From: an uncultured Collinsella sp. | GTDB lineage: Bacteria; Actinomycetota; Coriobacteriia; Coriobacteriales; Coriobacteriaceae | DNA: 23,391 nt | Assembly: GCA_900752475.1 (NCBI GenBank) | Contig: CAADVJ010000163.1 | Coordinates: forward strand, 1 to 23,391 | Direction: 5' to 3' | Part shown: in pieces, positions 7,129 to 15,112 of the stretch | How positions within the stretch are numbered: the stretch's first letter is position 1 | How the letters are laid out: the number at the start of each line of letters is the position of its first letter | Notes under the pieces: generated by a model | What the model was told of the DNA's origin: nothing | Database searches by the model: none | Seen by the model: the letters and a program-made list of their open reading frames with translations, nothing else | Program-made: the position numbers and the translations under genes

Positions 7129-8109
7129 ATGAAGGACATCACCATCAGCCGCAGGAGCCTTCTGGTCTCCGCCGGCCTGCTCGCGCTCGCCCCGCTCGCC
7201 GGATGCGGCGGCAACTCTGGTTCCGGCTCTGCTGCCGCCGGTTCCGACTACACCATCGGCGTTCTGCAGCTCACCGAGCACTCCGCACTCGATGCCGCCA
7301 ACGACGGCTTTGTCAAGGCCATCAAGGAGAGCGGCCTTAAGGTCAAGATCGACCAGAAGAACGCCCAGAACGACCAGTCCACGTGTAAGTCCATTGCCGA
7401 CAAGTTTGTGGGCGACAACGTCAACCTGATTTATGCCATCGCCACGCCCGCCGCGCAGGCTGCCGCCGGCGCCACGGCCGATATCCCCATCGTGGGCTGC
7501 GCCATCACCGACTACGCCGCCTCCGGCCTGGTCCAGGACAACGACAAGCCCGGCACCAACGTCACGGGCGCTTCCGACCTCACCCCGGTCGCCGAGCAGC
7601 TCGAGATGATGCAGAAGGTCCTGCCCGACGTTAAAAAGGTCGGCCTGCTCTACTGCACCGCCGAGTCCAACTCCGACGTCCAGATCAAGGCCGCCAAGAA
7701 GGAGCTCGACAAGCTGGGCCTCGAGTACACCGATTTCACCGTCTCGAGCTCCAACGAGATTCAGTCCGTCGTCGAGTCTGCCGTGGGCAAGGTCGACGCG
7801 CTGTACTCCCCCACCGACAACACCATCGCCGCGGGCGCCTCGCAGGTGGGCCAGATCTGCAAGGAGAACAAGCTTCCCTTCGTGACTGGCGAGGAGGGCA
7901 TGTGCATGGCCGGCGGCCTGTTCACCCTCTCCATCAATTACGAGGATCTGGGCTACGCCGCGGGCGAGATGGCCGTTAAGATCCTGAAGGGCGAGGCCAA
8001 GCCCGAAGACATGCCGATCAAGCACCTCTCGAGCAAGGACCTGGTCGTCGTCAAGAACGACGAAATGGCCGAGGCCCTGGGCATCGACCTTTCCGCTCTG
8101 GACGCGTAA
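7129..8109 (+). CDS. ABC importer substrate-binding lipoprotein (TrpX/DUF534 family)
   Basis: This 326-residue extracytoplasmic binding protein has a lipoprotein signal: SRRSLLVSAGLLALAPLAGC, with lipidated Cys26 after the LAG lipobox. The twin arginine ahead of the hydrophobic stretch suggests possible Tat export. The mature part matches the ABC_sub_bind (PF04392) style, for example YTIGVLQLTEHSALDAANDG and LIYAIATPAAQAA. Family members of known role bind tryptophan (streptococcal TrpX) or related small molecules; the ligand here cannot be read from sequence. The start is ATG 7129 with a GGGGG-type ribosome-binding site. A permease and an ATPase follow, so the set is a complete importer. The mRNA hairpin after the gene may keep the binding protein in excess. 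Confidence 0.88.
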   Translation: MKDITISRRSLLVSAGLLALAPLAGCGGNSGSGSAAAGSDYTIGVLQLTEHSALDAANDGFVKAIKESGLKVKIDQKNAQNDQSTCKSIADKFVGDNVNLIYAIATPAAQAAAGATADIPIVGCAITDYAASGLVQDNDKPGTNVTGASDLTPVAEQLEMMQKVLPDVKKVGLLYCTAESNSDVQIKAAKKELDKLGLEYTDFTVSSSNEIQSVVESAVGKVDALYSPTDNTIAAGASQVGQICKENKLPFVTGEEGMCMAGGLFTLSINYEDLGYAAGEMAVKILKGEAKPEDMPIKHLSSKDLVVVKNDEMAEALGIDLSALDA

Positions 8110-8176
8110 TGCCATACGCGGCATGCGTCTAGAGCCCGTGCTCGCGCTTTAGCCGCGTTATTCAATATCTGAGCCA

Positions 8177-8213
8177 CAGGGGCGGGCGCTGTAGACCGGC
8201 GTTCGCCCTGCTT
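8177..8213 (+). terminator. Terminator-like hairpin between binding protein and permease
   Basis: CAGGGGCGGGCGC and GCGTTCGCCCTG pair over 12 bp with two G-U pairs and one bulge, followed by CTTGTTTC. It looks like a partial terminator or an mRNA-stabilising hairpin. The rest of the 203-base gap holds a CACGTG-centred imperfect palindrome (8273-8292) beside the permease ribosome-binding site. Confidence 0.45.
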
Positions 8214-8312
8214 GTTTCGGATGAGTCAAAACATCCGGCCGCAGCTCTTTTATGCATTGTTACCGCTATCATGGTGACTCACGTGTCCACCCTATCCTAG
8301 GAGGTATGAAGC

Positions 8313-9236
8313 ATGCTCATTGCATTGCAGGGCGCCGTTTCGCAGGGCGTCCTCTGGGGCATTATGGTGCTTGGCGTGTTTATCACGTTCCGCCTGCTCG
8401 ACATTCCCGATATGACCTGCGACGGCAGCTTTGCCCTCGGCGGCTGCGTCTGCGCTGTGCTCATCGTCAATAACAACGTCGACCCGCTGCTCGCCGTGCT
8501 GGCCGGTATGTGCGCCGGCGCCATCGCGGGTGCCGTCACGGGCATTTTGACCACCGTCTTTGAGATTCCCGCGATCCTCGCCGGAATCCTCACCCAGATC
8601 AGCCTGTGGTCCATTAACCTGCGTATCATGGGCAAGTCCAATACGCCCATTCTTGCCAAGGGCACCGTGTTCTCGGCCGTCAGCAATATGACCGGTCTGC
8701 CGCAGTCCACCGTTGCCATCATCTTGGGCATCCTGCTCGCCGTGGCTATCGTTGCCATCCTGTATTGGTTCTTTGGCACCGAGATCGGCTCGGCGCTGCG
8801 CGCCACCGGCAACAACGAGTACATGATCCGCGCTCTGGGCGTCAACACCAACTCCACCAAGATGATCGCCCTCGTGCTCTCCAACGCCCTCATCGGCCTT
8901 TCGGGCGCGCTCATCTGCCAGAGCCAAAAGTATGCCGACATTGGTATGGGCACCGGTGCCATCGTTATCGGTCTTGCCGCCATTGTTATCGGTGAGGTGC
9001 TCGGCCGTCTGCTGCCCGGCGGCCTCACGCAGTTTAGCGTCCGTCTTGCCTCCGCCGTCTTTGGCTCCGTGGTGTACTTCCTTATCCGCGCCATCGTGCT
9101 GCAGTTGGGCATGGACGCCAACGACATGAAGTTGCTCTCCGCCGTGATCGTCGCCGTGGCCCTGTGCGTGCCCGTGGTTTGGGAGCGCTATAAGCTCCGC
9201 AGCTCCTACACGAAGGGGGATGAGGCAGATGCTTAA
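8313..9236 (+). CDS. ABC importer permease (branched-chain/TrpY type)
   Basis: This 307-residue integral membrane protein forms the channel of the importer. It is hydrophobic throughout, with about eight to nine predicted helices, and has the style of BPD_transp_2 (PF02653) permeases that pair with DUF534 binding proteins. The DIPDMTCDGSFALGG segment near 31-45 is typical of this subgroup. The start is ATG 8313, eight bases after AGGAGG (8299-8304); an ATG at 8306 is out of frame. Its 3' end overlaps the ATPase gene by eight bases, implying translational coupling. Confidence 0.9.
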   Translation: MLIALQGAVSQGVLWGIMVLGVFITFRLLDIPDMTCDGSFALGGCVCAVLIVNNNVDPLLAVLAGMCAGAIAGAVTGILTTVFEIPAILAGILTQISLWSINLRIMGKSNTPILAKGTVFSAVSNMTGLPQSTVAIILGILLAVAIVAILYWFFGTEIGSALRATGNNEYMIRALGVNTNSTKMIALVLSNALIGLSGALICQSQKYADIGMGTGAIVIGLAAIVIGEVLGRLLPGGLTQFSVRLASAVFGSVVYFLIRAIVLQLGMDANDMKLLSAVIVAVALCVPVVWERYKLRSSYTKGDEADA

Positions 9237-10023
9237 GCTCTCGCACGTCAAGAAGACCTTTAACAAGGGCACCGTCACCGAGAAGCGCGCGCTCACCGGC
9301 GTCGACCTCACCCTAAATGACGGCGACTTTGTAACCGTGATCGGCGGCAACGGCGCCGGCAAGTCCACGCTGCTCAACATGATCGCCGGCGTGTACCCGC
9401 TCGATTCGGGCGTTATTGAGCTCGACGGCACCGACATCTCGCGCCTGAGCGAGTCGCAGCGCGCCAAGTACCTGGGCCGCGTGTTTCAGGACCCCATGCG
9501 CGGTACCGCTGCCGACATGCAGATCGCCGAGAACCTGGCCCTCGCCAAGCGTCGCGGCCAGCGTCGCGGCCTTTCGTGGGGCGTCACCAAGGCCGAGAAA
9601 GATGAGTACGTCGAGCTGCTCAAGCGCCTGGACCTTGGTCTGGACACGCGTCTCAACGCCAAGGTCGGCCTGCTCTCGGGTGGCCAGCGCCAGGCACTCA
9701 CCCTGCTGATGGCCACGCTCACCAGGCCGCGCCTGCTGCTGCTCGACGAGCACACCGCGGCCCTCGACCCCAAGACGGCCTCTAAGGTGCTTAACCTGAC
9801 CGAGGAGATCGTCGACGAGAACCACCTGACCACGCTCATGGTCACGCACAACATGAACGACGCCATCCGTCTGGGCAACCGTCTGATCATGATGCACGAA
9901 GGCCACGTGATCTACGACGTGGCGGGCAATGAGAAGAAGTCGCTCACCGTAGCCGACCTGCTGCAGAAGTTCGAGGAGGTCTCGGGCGGCGAGCTCGCCA
10001 ACGACCGCATGCTGCTGAGCTAA
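9229..10023 (+). CDS. ABC importer ATPase subunit
   Basis: This 264-residue cytoplasmic ATPase powers the importer. Walker A is GGNGAGKST (39-47), the Q-loop is in VFQD (85-88), the signature is LSGGQRQ (149-155), Walker B is LLLLDE (169-174), and the switch His is His207 in VTHN. All catalytic residues are present. I chose ATG 9229, about nine bases after AGGGGG; an in-frame ATG at 9220 abuts the ribosome-binding site and is less likely. It overlaps the permease stop by eight bases. The gene ends straight into a hairpin element that contains its stop codon. Confidence 0.93.
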   Translation: MLKLSHVKKTFNKGTVTEKRALTGVDLTLNDGDFVTVIGGNGAGKSTLLNMIAGVYPLDSGVIELDGTDISRLSESQRAKYLGRVFQDPMRGTAADMQIAENLALAKRRGQRRGLSWGVTKAEKDEYVELLKRLDLGLDTRLNAKVGLLSGGQRQALTLLMATLTRPRLLLLDEHTAALDPKTASKVLNLTEEIVDENHLTTLMVTHNMNDAIRLGNRLIMMHEGHVIYDVAGNEKKSLTVADLLQKFEEVSGGELANDRMLLS

Positions 10024-10062
10024 AACCTGCCAAAAAGGGACAGGTTTATTTTGGTAGTTTTT
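10022..10062 (+). terminator. Hairpin terminator with GGGACAG motif (copy 1)
   Basis: AAAACCTGCCAAAA pairs with TTTTGGTAGTTTT around a loop that carries AGGGACAGG. It overlaps the ATPase stop codon and is followed by T-rich sequence. Member of a dispersed family seen at four sites on the plus strand. Confidence 0.7.
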
Positions 10063-10077
10063 ATCTGCGCAATCGTC

Positions 10078-10117
10078 AAACCCGCCGCAAAGGGACAGCC
10101 GCCCTTGCGGCGGTTTT
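10078..10117 (+). terminator. Hairpin terminator with GGGACAG motif (copy 2)
   Basis: AAACCCGCCGCAAAGG and CCTTGCGGCGGTTTT form a strong stem with AGGGACAG at its top left, followed by TTTT. It is a second member 16 bases after copy 1 and just upstream of the nucleotidase gene. Confidence 0.7.
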
Positions 10118-10181
10118 CGCATATTATGTCGATAATCCGATATTCAACCAGACATTCTGGCTAAGGACTAAGGAAACTGCC

Positions 10182-11201
10182 ATGAAAAGACTCCCCCGCC
10201 TTGCGTTAGCCGCCGCGTTGTTTGCCGGCGCGCTCGCAGGCATCCCAAGCCTCGCTTTCGCGGGGAACCTGCCCGCCGCTATTGACGGCTCTGTGACCGT
10301 CATGCACACCAACGACATCCACGGCAGCTACAAGTACAGCTACAACGAAAGCAAGGGCACTGGCACTGTGGGCTTTGACGGACTGGCGGTTCTCTATAGC
10401 GCCCAGGGCAACGCCCCCGATCTTTTGCTCGATGCGGGCGACACCTTCCACGGGCAGTCCTTTGCCACCATGAGCGAGGGCAAGAGCATCGCCGAGCTCA
10501 TGGACACCTTCTACGCCGACGGCTACGACGCGACCACGCCGGGCAACCACGACTGGAGCTACGGCGCGGACAAGCTCCGCACCATGACCGGCTACAGCCC
10601 CACCGGCACGCCCTTCGCCATGCTCTGCGCGAACGCGAAGTCTACGAGCGGCGTATGGAGCTCGAGCATCACGAAGACGCTCGATCGCACCTGGGAGGAT
10701 AGCGAAGATCACTCCACATTCGAATACAAAATCAAGGTCGGCGTCGTGGGTGCCATGGATGAGTCGCTGGGATCCTCGCTGCGCGCGGACCTGGTCGCGG
10801 GTACGTCATTCTCGAGTGCCGCGAACGCCATCAATGCCAAGGCAGAGCAGCTGCGCAAGGAGGGCTGCAACGTTGTCGTCTGTATCGCGCATACGCTCAA
10901 CGCCAAGACCTTTGCCACACGGCTCCGTGGCATCGATGCCCTTATCGCAGGCCACGAGCACATCAACCTTAACGAGAAGGTGACGGGAGCCGACGGCAAG
11001 ACGATCCACGTTGTCGAGGCAGGCAGCGCCTTTGCCGAGGTGGGGCTGCTTTCCATTCCGTACAAGTACGACACCAATGGCACCGAGACGACCGACGATG
11101 ACACGGTCACGGTCCCTGCAGACGGCAGCGACGAGAAGCTCTACACCGCCAAGAACGTCAACGACCTTTTGGCAGACCCCGACAAGGGCTCCGACTACTA
11201 A
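10182..11201 (+). CDS. Secreted metallophosphatase domain (5' half of the interrupted nucleotidase)
   Basis: The open part gives 339 residues. A signal peptide (MKRLPRLALAAALFAG..., cleavage likely after AFA at 27) is followed by a calcineurin-like fold with the metal motifs TNDIHG, DAGDTFHG, GNHDWSYG, CIAHT and GHEHI. The active-site metal ligands are therefore all in this half, but the substrate-binding C-terminal domain and the wall anchor are lost. If made, it would be released rather than anchored. The start is ATG 10182 with AAGGA about eight bases upstream. Confidence 0.75.
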   Translation: MKRLPRLALAAALFAGALAGIPSLAFAGNLPAAIDGSVTVMHTNDIHGSYKYSYNESKGTGTVGFDGLAVLYSAQGNAPDLLLDAGDTFHGQSFATMSEGKSIAELMDTFYADGYDATTPGNHDWSYGADKLRTMTGYSPTGTPFAMLCANAKSTSGVWSSSITKTLDRTWEDSEDHSTFEYKIKVGVVGAMDESLGSSLRADLVAGTSFSSAANAINAKAEQLRKEGCNVVVCIAHTLNAKTFATRLRGIDALIAGHEHINLNEKVTGADGKTIHVVEAGSAFAEVGLLSIPYKYDTNGTETTDDDTVTVPADGSDEKLYTAKNVNDLLADPDKGSDY

Positions 11202-12206
11202 AGCTGCCTTGAAGCCGTCCGCAACAAGATCAAGCCGCTCGACGAGGCCTTTGAAAACGAATCGAACAAGGTGCTCGGCACATCCACCACCAACTATTTC
11301 TACGGCGAGGACGCCGCAGGCACGCATGGTTGGGAAATGGTGCGCACCACCGATTTCCGCCCCAGCAACCCGGGCGACACCACCAAAGCCCAGACCATCG
11401 GCCACGTGATTTGCGGCTCCTATCTTGCCTTGACGGGCGCAGACCTCGCTATCGAAAACGCTGGCGGCATCCGCGGCGGCATCGCGGCGGGCAACGTGAC
11501 CGCCGGCAACGTCATCGCCATCTCGCCCTACGGCAACACCGTGGAGACCTGGGCCATGACCGGCGCGGACTTCCTCGCAGCGCTCGAGCACTCGCTACAA
11601 ATCAGCGACGATTGCAACGACAGCTACGAGCTTCAGCAGGCTTATGTGGCGGCCGGTCACACCGAGCAGGAGGCGCAAGACAAGTACAAGTGGCGCGATG
11701 ACTCTGGCAGCATTCTCTCCTTTGGCGGCATCAACGTGACGATTGATTGGACACAGCCCGAGGGCAAGCGCATTGTGAGTGCCACACTCACCAAAGACGG
11801 CAGCACGCTCGACCCCGCCAAGACCTATACCGTCGCCACCAACAACTACATCATCACCAACACGACCGACTTTCCCACCTTTGCACACGCCACCAAGTAC
11901 ACCGAGTGGGGTACCTGCGAGTCAGCGTTAAGGGCGCTGATCGGGCAGAACGGCTGGGAGAGCAAGATGGCCGGGCTCGCCGGCACCATCGGCTTCGGCT
12001 CCGCAGCCGTGGACCCCACGCCCTCACCGGCCCCGACGCCTAAGCCCTCGTCTAAGACGGACACGGCGACCACGAAGGTCATCACCAAGAAGACGACCGG
12101 TAAGCTCGCCGCAACGGGAGACCGCACGCTGGCAGTAGTTGGCGCGTGCCTTATCGGCGGCATCATCGTCATCATGCTCGGCATTATCTGGAAGCGTCGA
12201 CGCTAA
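11202..12206 (+). CDS. 5_nucleotid_C domain and cell-wall anchor (3' half of the interrupted nucleotidase)
   Basis: This stretch continues in frame after the TAA (SCLEAVRNKIKPLDEAF...). It carries the nucleotide-binding 5_nucleotid_C domain with ENAGGIRGG and YTVATNNYIITN, then a repeat-like PTPSPAPTPKPS stalk, LAATGD, a hydrophobic helix and RRR. A GTG at 11271 could in theory restart translation, but no good ribosome-binding site precedes it and the product would lack a signal peptide, so it is probably silent unless the stop is read through. Coding pattern and codon use match the first half. Confidence 0.55.
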   Translation, partial: SCLEAVRNKIKPLDEAFENESNKVLGTSTTNYFYGEDAAGTHGWEMVRTTDFRPSNPGDTTKAQTIGHVICGSYLALTGADLAIENAGGIRGGIAAGNVTAGNVIAISPYGNTVETWAMTGADFLAALEHSLQISDDCNDSYELQQAYVAAGHTEQEAQDKYKWRDDSGSILSFGGINVTIDWTQPEGKRIVSATLTKDGSTLDPAKTYTVATNNYIITNTTDFPTFAHATKYTEWGTCESALRALIGQNGWESKMAGLAGTIGFGSAAVDPTPSPAPTPKPSSKTDTATTKVITKKTTGKLAATGDRTLAVVGACLIGGIIVIMLGIIWKRRR

Positions 12207-12259
12207 GCTACACCGCCGGGCCTTACAGCCCCGCCGCGTAAACCTTATATCGAGCACAG

Positions 12260-12292
12260 AAGCCCGTCCGAATTTGATCGGACGGGCTTCTT
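12260..12292 (+). terminator. Intrinsic terminator after the nucleotidase
   Basis: AAGCCCGTCCG and CGGACGGGCTT form a perfect 11-bp stem with a 10-base loop. The T-run is short (CTTGG), so efficiency may be moderate. Confidence 0.75.
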
Positions 12293-12335
12293 GGTGGGTA
12301 TCATGGTTGGACGATCATAAGGAGGTTTTCCCTAC

Positions 12336-13103
12336 ATGGAATTGTTTGAGCCGATTCTTCATTTCTTTGAGCAACGGTGGGTCCACAACATCATCTGGGC
12401 TGTCATCTTGGCGATAGGCACCGCCGTCGCCGCCAAGGTCGTATCCAAGACCCTGAACCATCTGCTTAACCGAGACGATAACCCACTACCGGCATCGAGT
12501 ATCTTCATCAACATCGCGCGCGCCGTCATCTGGATGATCGGCGGCAGCTTTATCCTCGACAACTGTTTTGGCATTAATGCAAACGCCCTCGTCGCCGCTC
12601 TTGGCGTCGGCGGCATCGCTATCTCGCTCGGCTTTCAGGACACGCTGTCAAACCTTATCGGCGGCATGCAGGTGACCTTTATGGGCATCATCAAACCCGG
12701 CGACAATATCGAGGTCGGCGGCGTATCCGGCGTGGTCCAAGACATCACTTGGCGCCATACAACGATTGAGGATGCCTGTGGACAGACCATCATTGTGCCC
12801 AACTCCAACATCTCCAAGAACACGCTCGTGCACCTCATGCCCTTTGGGCGTGTGGCTGTGCCCGTTGCCGTAAAGGACACGTCCAAGTGGGCTTCCCTTG
12901 ACGTGCTGGCAGACGAGCTCACGAGCGCAACCAAAACGGCCGTCTCGCCCATCTCGGGCTTTGACAAGGAGCCCTACGTACTCTTTAGCGAAATCGGCGA
13001 CTTTGGCATCAAAGGAAAGATCATCTTTATCGTCAGCGACGACAGCACTACTTTCACGGCAGCCGACGCCTGCATCCGCGCCATCGCCCCCATCATCGCC
13101 TAA
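12336..13103 (+). CDS. MscS-family small-conductance mechanosensitive channel
   Basis: This 255-residue membrane protein opens under membrane tension to release solutes. Three N-terminal helices are visible (about 18-37, 56-76 and 82-108). The third is the pore helix, with the glycine/alanine-rich ALVAALGVGGIAISLGFQ pattern, followed by the conserved DTLSNLIGGMQ and KPGDNIEVGGVSGVVQDITWRHTTI of the beta domain and IIVPNSNISK. The length is near E. coli MscS (286). The start is ATG 12336, ten bases after AAGGAGG. It sits alone between a terminator and a GGGACAG-type hairpin. Confidence 0.93.
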   Translation: MELFEPILHFFEQRWVHNIIWAVILAIGTAVAAKVVSKTLNHLLNRDDNPLPASSIFINIARAVIWMIGGSFILDNCFGINANALVAALGVGGIAISLGFQDTLSNLIGGMQVTFMGIIKPGDNIEVGGVSGVVQDITWRHTTIEDACGQTIIVPNSNISKNTLVHLMPFGRVAVPVAVKDTSKWASLDVLADELTSATKTAVSPISGFDKEPYVLFSEIGDFGIKGKIIFIVSDDSTTFTAADACIRAIAPIIA

Positions 13104-13141
13104 ACCACCGCAAAGGGGACAGGCATCTTTGTAGTGGTTTT
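13102..13141 (+). terminator. Hairpin terminator with GGGACAG motif (copy 3)
   Basis: AAACCACCGCAAAG pairs with CTTTGTAGTGGTTT around a loop bearing GGGACAGGCAT, followed by TTTTC. It starts inside the MscS stop codon. Confidence 0.75.
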
Positions 13142-13164
13142 CATTCGTGGTACCATGGTTCATA

Positions 13165-13182
13165 TAGTTGTTTAAACGACTA
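13165..13182 (+). promoter_or_regulatory. Palindrome over a -10-like site before the ParB-BMP operon
   Basis: TAGTTGTTTAAACGACTA is an 18-bp palindrome with one mismatched pair, centred on GTTTAAAC. It overlaps a -10-like TATAGT (13163-13168) and abuts the AAGGGAG ribosome-binding site (13182-13188). It could be an operator; no good -35 is seen. Confidence 0.4.
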
Positions 13183-13195
13183 AGGGAGCAACATT

Positions 13196-15112
13196 ATGGA
13201 AGAGGCCTATCGTCAAGCACGCAAGCGCGGCGAGCAAGGACGTCGACGCGCCATTAGCCAAAGCGAGCATCCATACCTTACGGACCTCGATAGCTTGGTT
13301 GCTCAGCTCCCCTTAGGTCAGCGAGAGAATGTCGGCCTGCGGGATATTCCGCTCGAAATGGTCGTCGGCACGGTCACCAAGGGCCGTCAGTCCGCCTTTT
13401 CGTGTAACTTTATGCCCCTGCTTCCGTTTAGCACCGAGTTCGCCCGCAAGTGGTCCAACCTCTACGACATCCAGGTAACCGAGGGCTATCGCGACCCCAT
13501 CATCGTCACCGAGTTCATGTATCGGTTCTATGTCCAGGAAGGCAACAAACGCGTTAGTGTCCTCAAATTCCTAGACGCCCCGACGGTTTCGGCCAAGGCC
13601 ACCCGTCTCTACCCCGGCAAATGGGATTCCGTCGAAAGCCGCCTGTACGGCGAGTTCTGCGCGTTTTGGCGCGTCTGCCCCCTATACGAGATCGAGTTCT
13701 CGTGTGAGGGAAGCTACGAAACGCTCGCCAAGATGCTCGGTCAGAACCTTATCGAAAAATGGCCGCAGAAAAAGGTCGACTACCTGCGCCACACCTTCCT
13801 GCTCTTTAAGCGCGCCTACCTTCGCGCAGGCGGCGACCACCTGGACATTACGCCTGCCGACGCCATGCTCGTGTACCTCAATGTGTACAACCAGGACCGC
13901 CTGCTGGATACGCCGACGGATATCGTCGTAAACCGCCTGTGCAAGATTTGGCGCGAGCTGGTCATTGCCGGCAAAAATGACGAGGACAAGGTCGATCTTG
14001 TCGAAGCACCGAGCGTCGACGAGGAGGAGACGCCCGCCAAGTCCACCTCCGGCGTGCTCAACTTCTTTATGGGCAAGACCGTCTATTCGGCGGCCAACCC
14101 CCTGCGCATCGCCTTTATTCATGAGTTCCCCTGTGCGACGTCGAGCTGGGACAGCCTGCACGACCAAGGGCGTCAGTATCTCGATGAGCACTTTGGCGGT
14201 ATCGTGCGTACTGAGGCGTTCGAGGACTGTCACGATCCGGATGCGTTCTACGCCGCCGTGGAAACGGCTGTCAAACATGGAGCAAACGTCATCTTCTCGA
14301 CCTCGCACCGCCTGATGGAATACACGCTCAGGGCTGCCGTTGAGTATCCCCGGATTCGGTTCCTCAACTGCTCTATCGGCCTTCCCCATCAAAGCGTCCG
14401 TTCGTACTTTGGCAAGATGTACGAGGCCAAGTTTCTGCTGGGCGCCCTTGCGGCCAGCATGGCGGACAACCACCGCATCGGTTACCACGCGTCGGTCTTC
14501 GCCTCGGGCGCACTCAGCGAGATCAACGCCTTTGCGATTGGCGCCTCGCTGCTCGACCCACGCGCGCAAATTATCCTGACCTGGGGTGATGTGCCTGCCG
14601 GTGGTCTTGCCGAGGCCATGTGCCGCGAAGGCGTGAGCGTCATGACCGGCGCTGACATGTCAAAGTCGCTCGAAGACCCAACGGCCTACGGGCTTCACCG
14701 CTTGGTCGACGGCAAAGTCACCGGCATCGCCATGCCCGTATGGAACTGGGGCCGTTACTACGAGCTCATCGTTCGCAGCCTTCTGCACGGCACGTGGGAC
14801 GAGACCAGCGACGACAACCAAGTGCGCGCCGTCAACTACTGGTACGGCATGAGCTCCGGCGTTATCGACATCCGTTACGCTCCGGGCCTACCCTACCAGA
14901 CGCGCAAACTCGTGCAGTTGCTCCGCAACGGCATTGTTGAGGGCTCCATCAACCCCTTTGGCGGCGAGCTCCACAGCCAGAACGGCGTGGTACAGATCGA
15001 AGGCTTCCCTCCGCTGCCGAGCACGCAGATTGTCGAGATGAATTGGCTGGCGGACAACGTGGTAGGCACCATTCCGCAGTTCGACGATGAGCCGAAAGTC
15101 CCTGTCCTATGA
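13196..15112 (+). CDS. Cytoplasmic ParB/sulfiredoxin-like plus BMP-type binding-domain fusion
   Basis: This 638-residue protein has no signal peptide, lipobox or membrane helix, so it should stay in the cytoplasm. Residues about 40-135 resemble the ParB N-terminal/sulfiredoxin fold: an IPLEMVVGT segment and FYVQEGNKRVSVLKFL (111-126), where EGNKR mimics the DGxHR nucleotide-binding motif. A mostly helical middle (about 150-265) and an acidic linker follow. From about 302 on, NPLRIAFIHEFP, FSTSHRLMEYT, HRIGYHASVFASGALSEINAFAIGA and VTGIAMPVWNWG fit the BMP/PnrA periplasmic-binding fold, whose known members bind nucleosides. A ligand sensor coupled to a ParB-like domain is therefore likely. The function is unknown. 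The start is ATG 13196, seven bases after AAGGGAG. The stop overlaps the next gene's ATG. Confidence 0.78.
   Translation: MEEAYRQARKRGEQGRRRAISQSEHPYLTDLDSLVAQLPLGQRENVGLRDIPLEMVVGTVTKGRQSAFSCNFMPLLPFSTEFARKWSNLYDIQVTEGYRDPIIVTEFMYRFYVQEGNKRVSVLKFLDAPTVSAKATRLYPGKWDSVESRLYGEFCAFWRVCPLYEIEFSCEGSYETLAKMLGQNLIEKWPQKKVDYLRHTFLLFKRAYLRAGGDHLDITPADAMLVYLNVYNQDRLLDTPTDIVVNRLCKIWRELVIAGKNDEDKVDLVEAPSVDEEETPAKSTSGVLNFFMGKTVYSAANPLRIAFIHEFPCATSSWDSLHDQGRQYLDEHFGGIVRTEAFEDCHDPDAFYAAVETAVKHGANVIFSTSHRLMEYTLRAAVEYPRIRFLNCSIGLPHQSVRSYFGKMYEAKFLLGALAASMADNHRIGYHASVFASGALSEINAFAIGASLLDPRAQIILTWGDVPAGGLAEAMCREGVSVMTGADMSKSLEDPTAYGLHRLVDGKVTGIAMPVWNWGRYYELIVRSLLHGTWDETSDDNQVRAVNYWYGMSSGVIDIRYAPGLPYQTRKLVQLLRNGIVEGSINPFGGELHSQNGVVQIEGFPPLPSTQIVEMNWLADNVVGTIPQFDDEPKVPVL

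Larger units (their letters stand above)
10182..12206 (+). pseudogene. 5'-nucleotidase (UshA-like), interrupted by one in-frame stop
   Basis: The same frame runs for 675 codons but is broken by a single TAA at 11199-11201. The parts before and after together make one complete secreted 5'-nucleotidase/UDP-sugar-hydrolase-type protein: signal peptide, metallophosphatase domain, 5_nucleotid_C domain (ENAGGIRGG substrate motif), a Pro/Lys/Thr-rich stalk, LAATG sortase-like signal, membrane helix and RRR tail. Such enzymes release phosphate or nucleosides from nucleotides outside the cell. No frameshift is needed; one base change (for example GAA to TAA) explains the break. It could be a real nonsense mutation, stop-codon readthrough or a sequencing error. 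The upstream half is described separately. Confidence 0.8.

Noticed and set aside
11199..11201. Programmed stop-codon readthrough or selenocysteine at the nucleotidase break
   Set aside because: The stop is TAA, not TGA, and no stem-loop or known readthrough context follows; a plain nonsense change or sequencing error is simpler.
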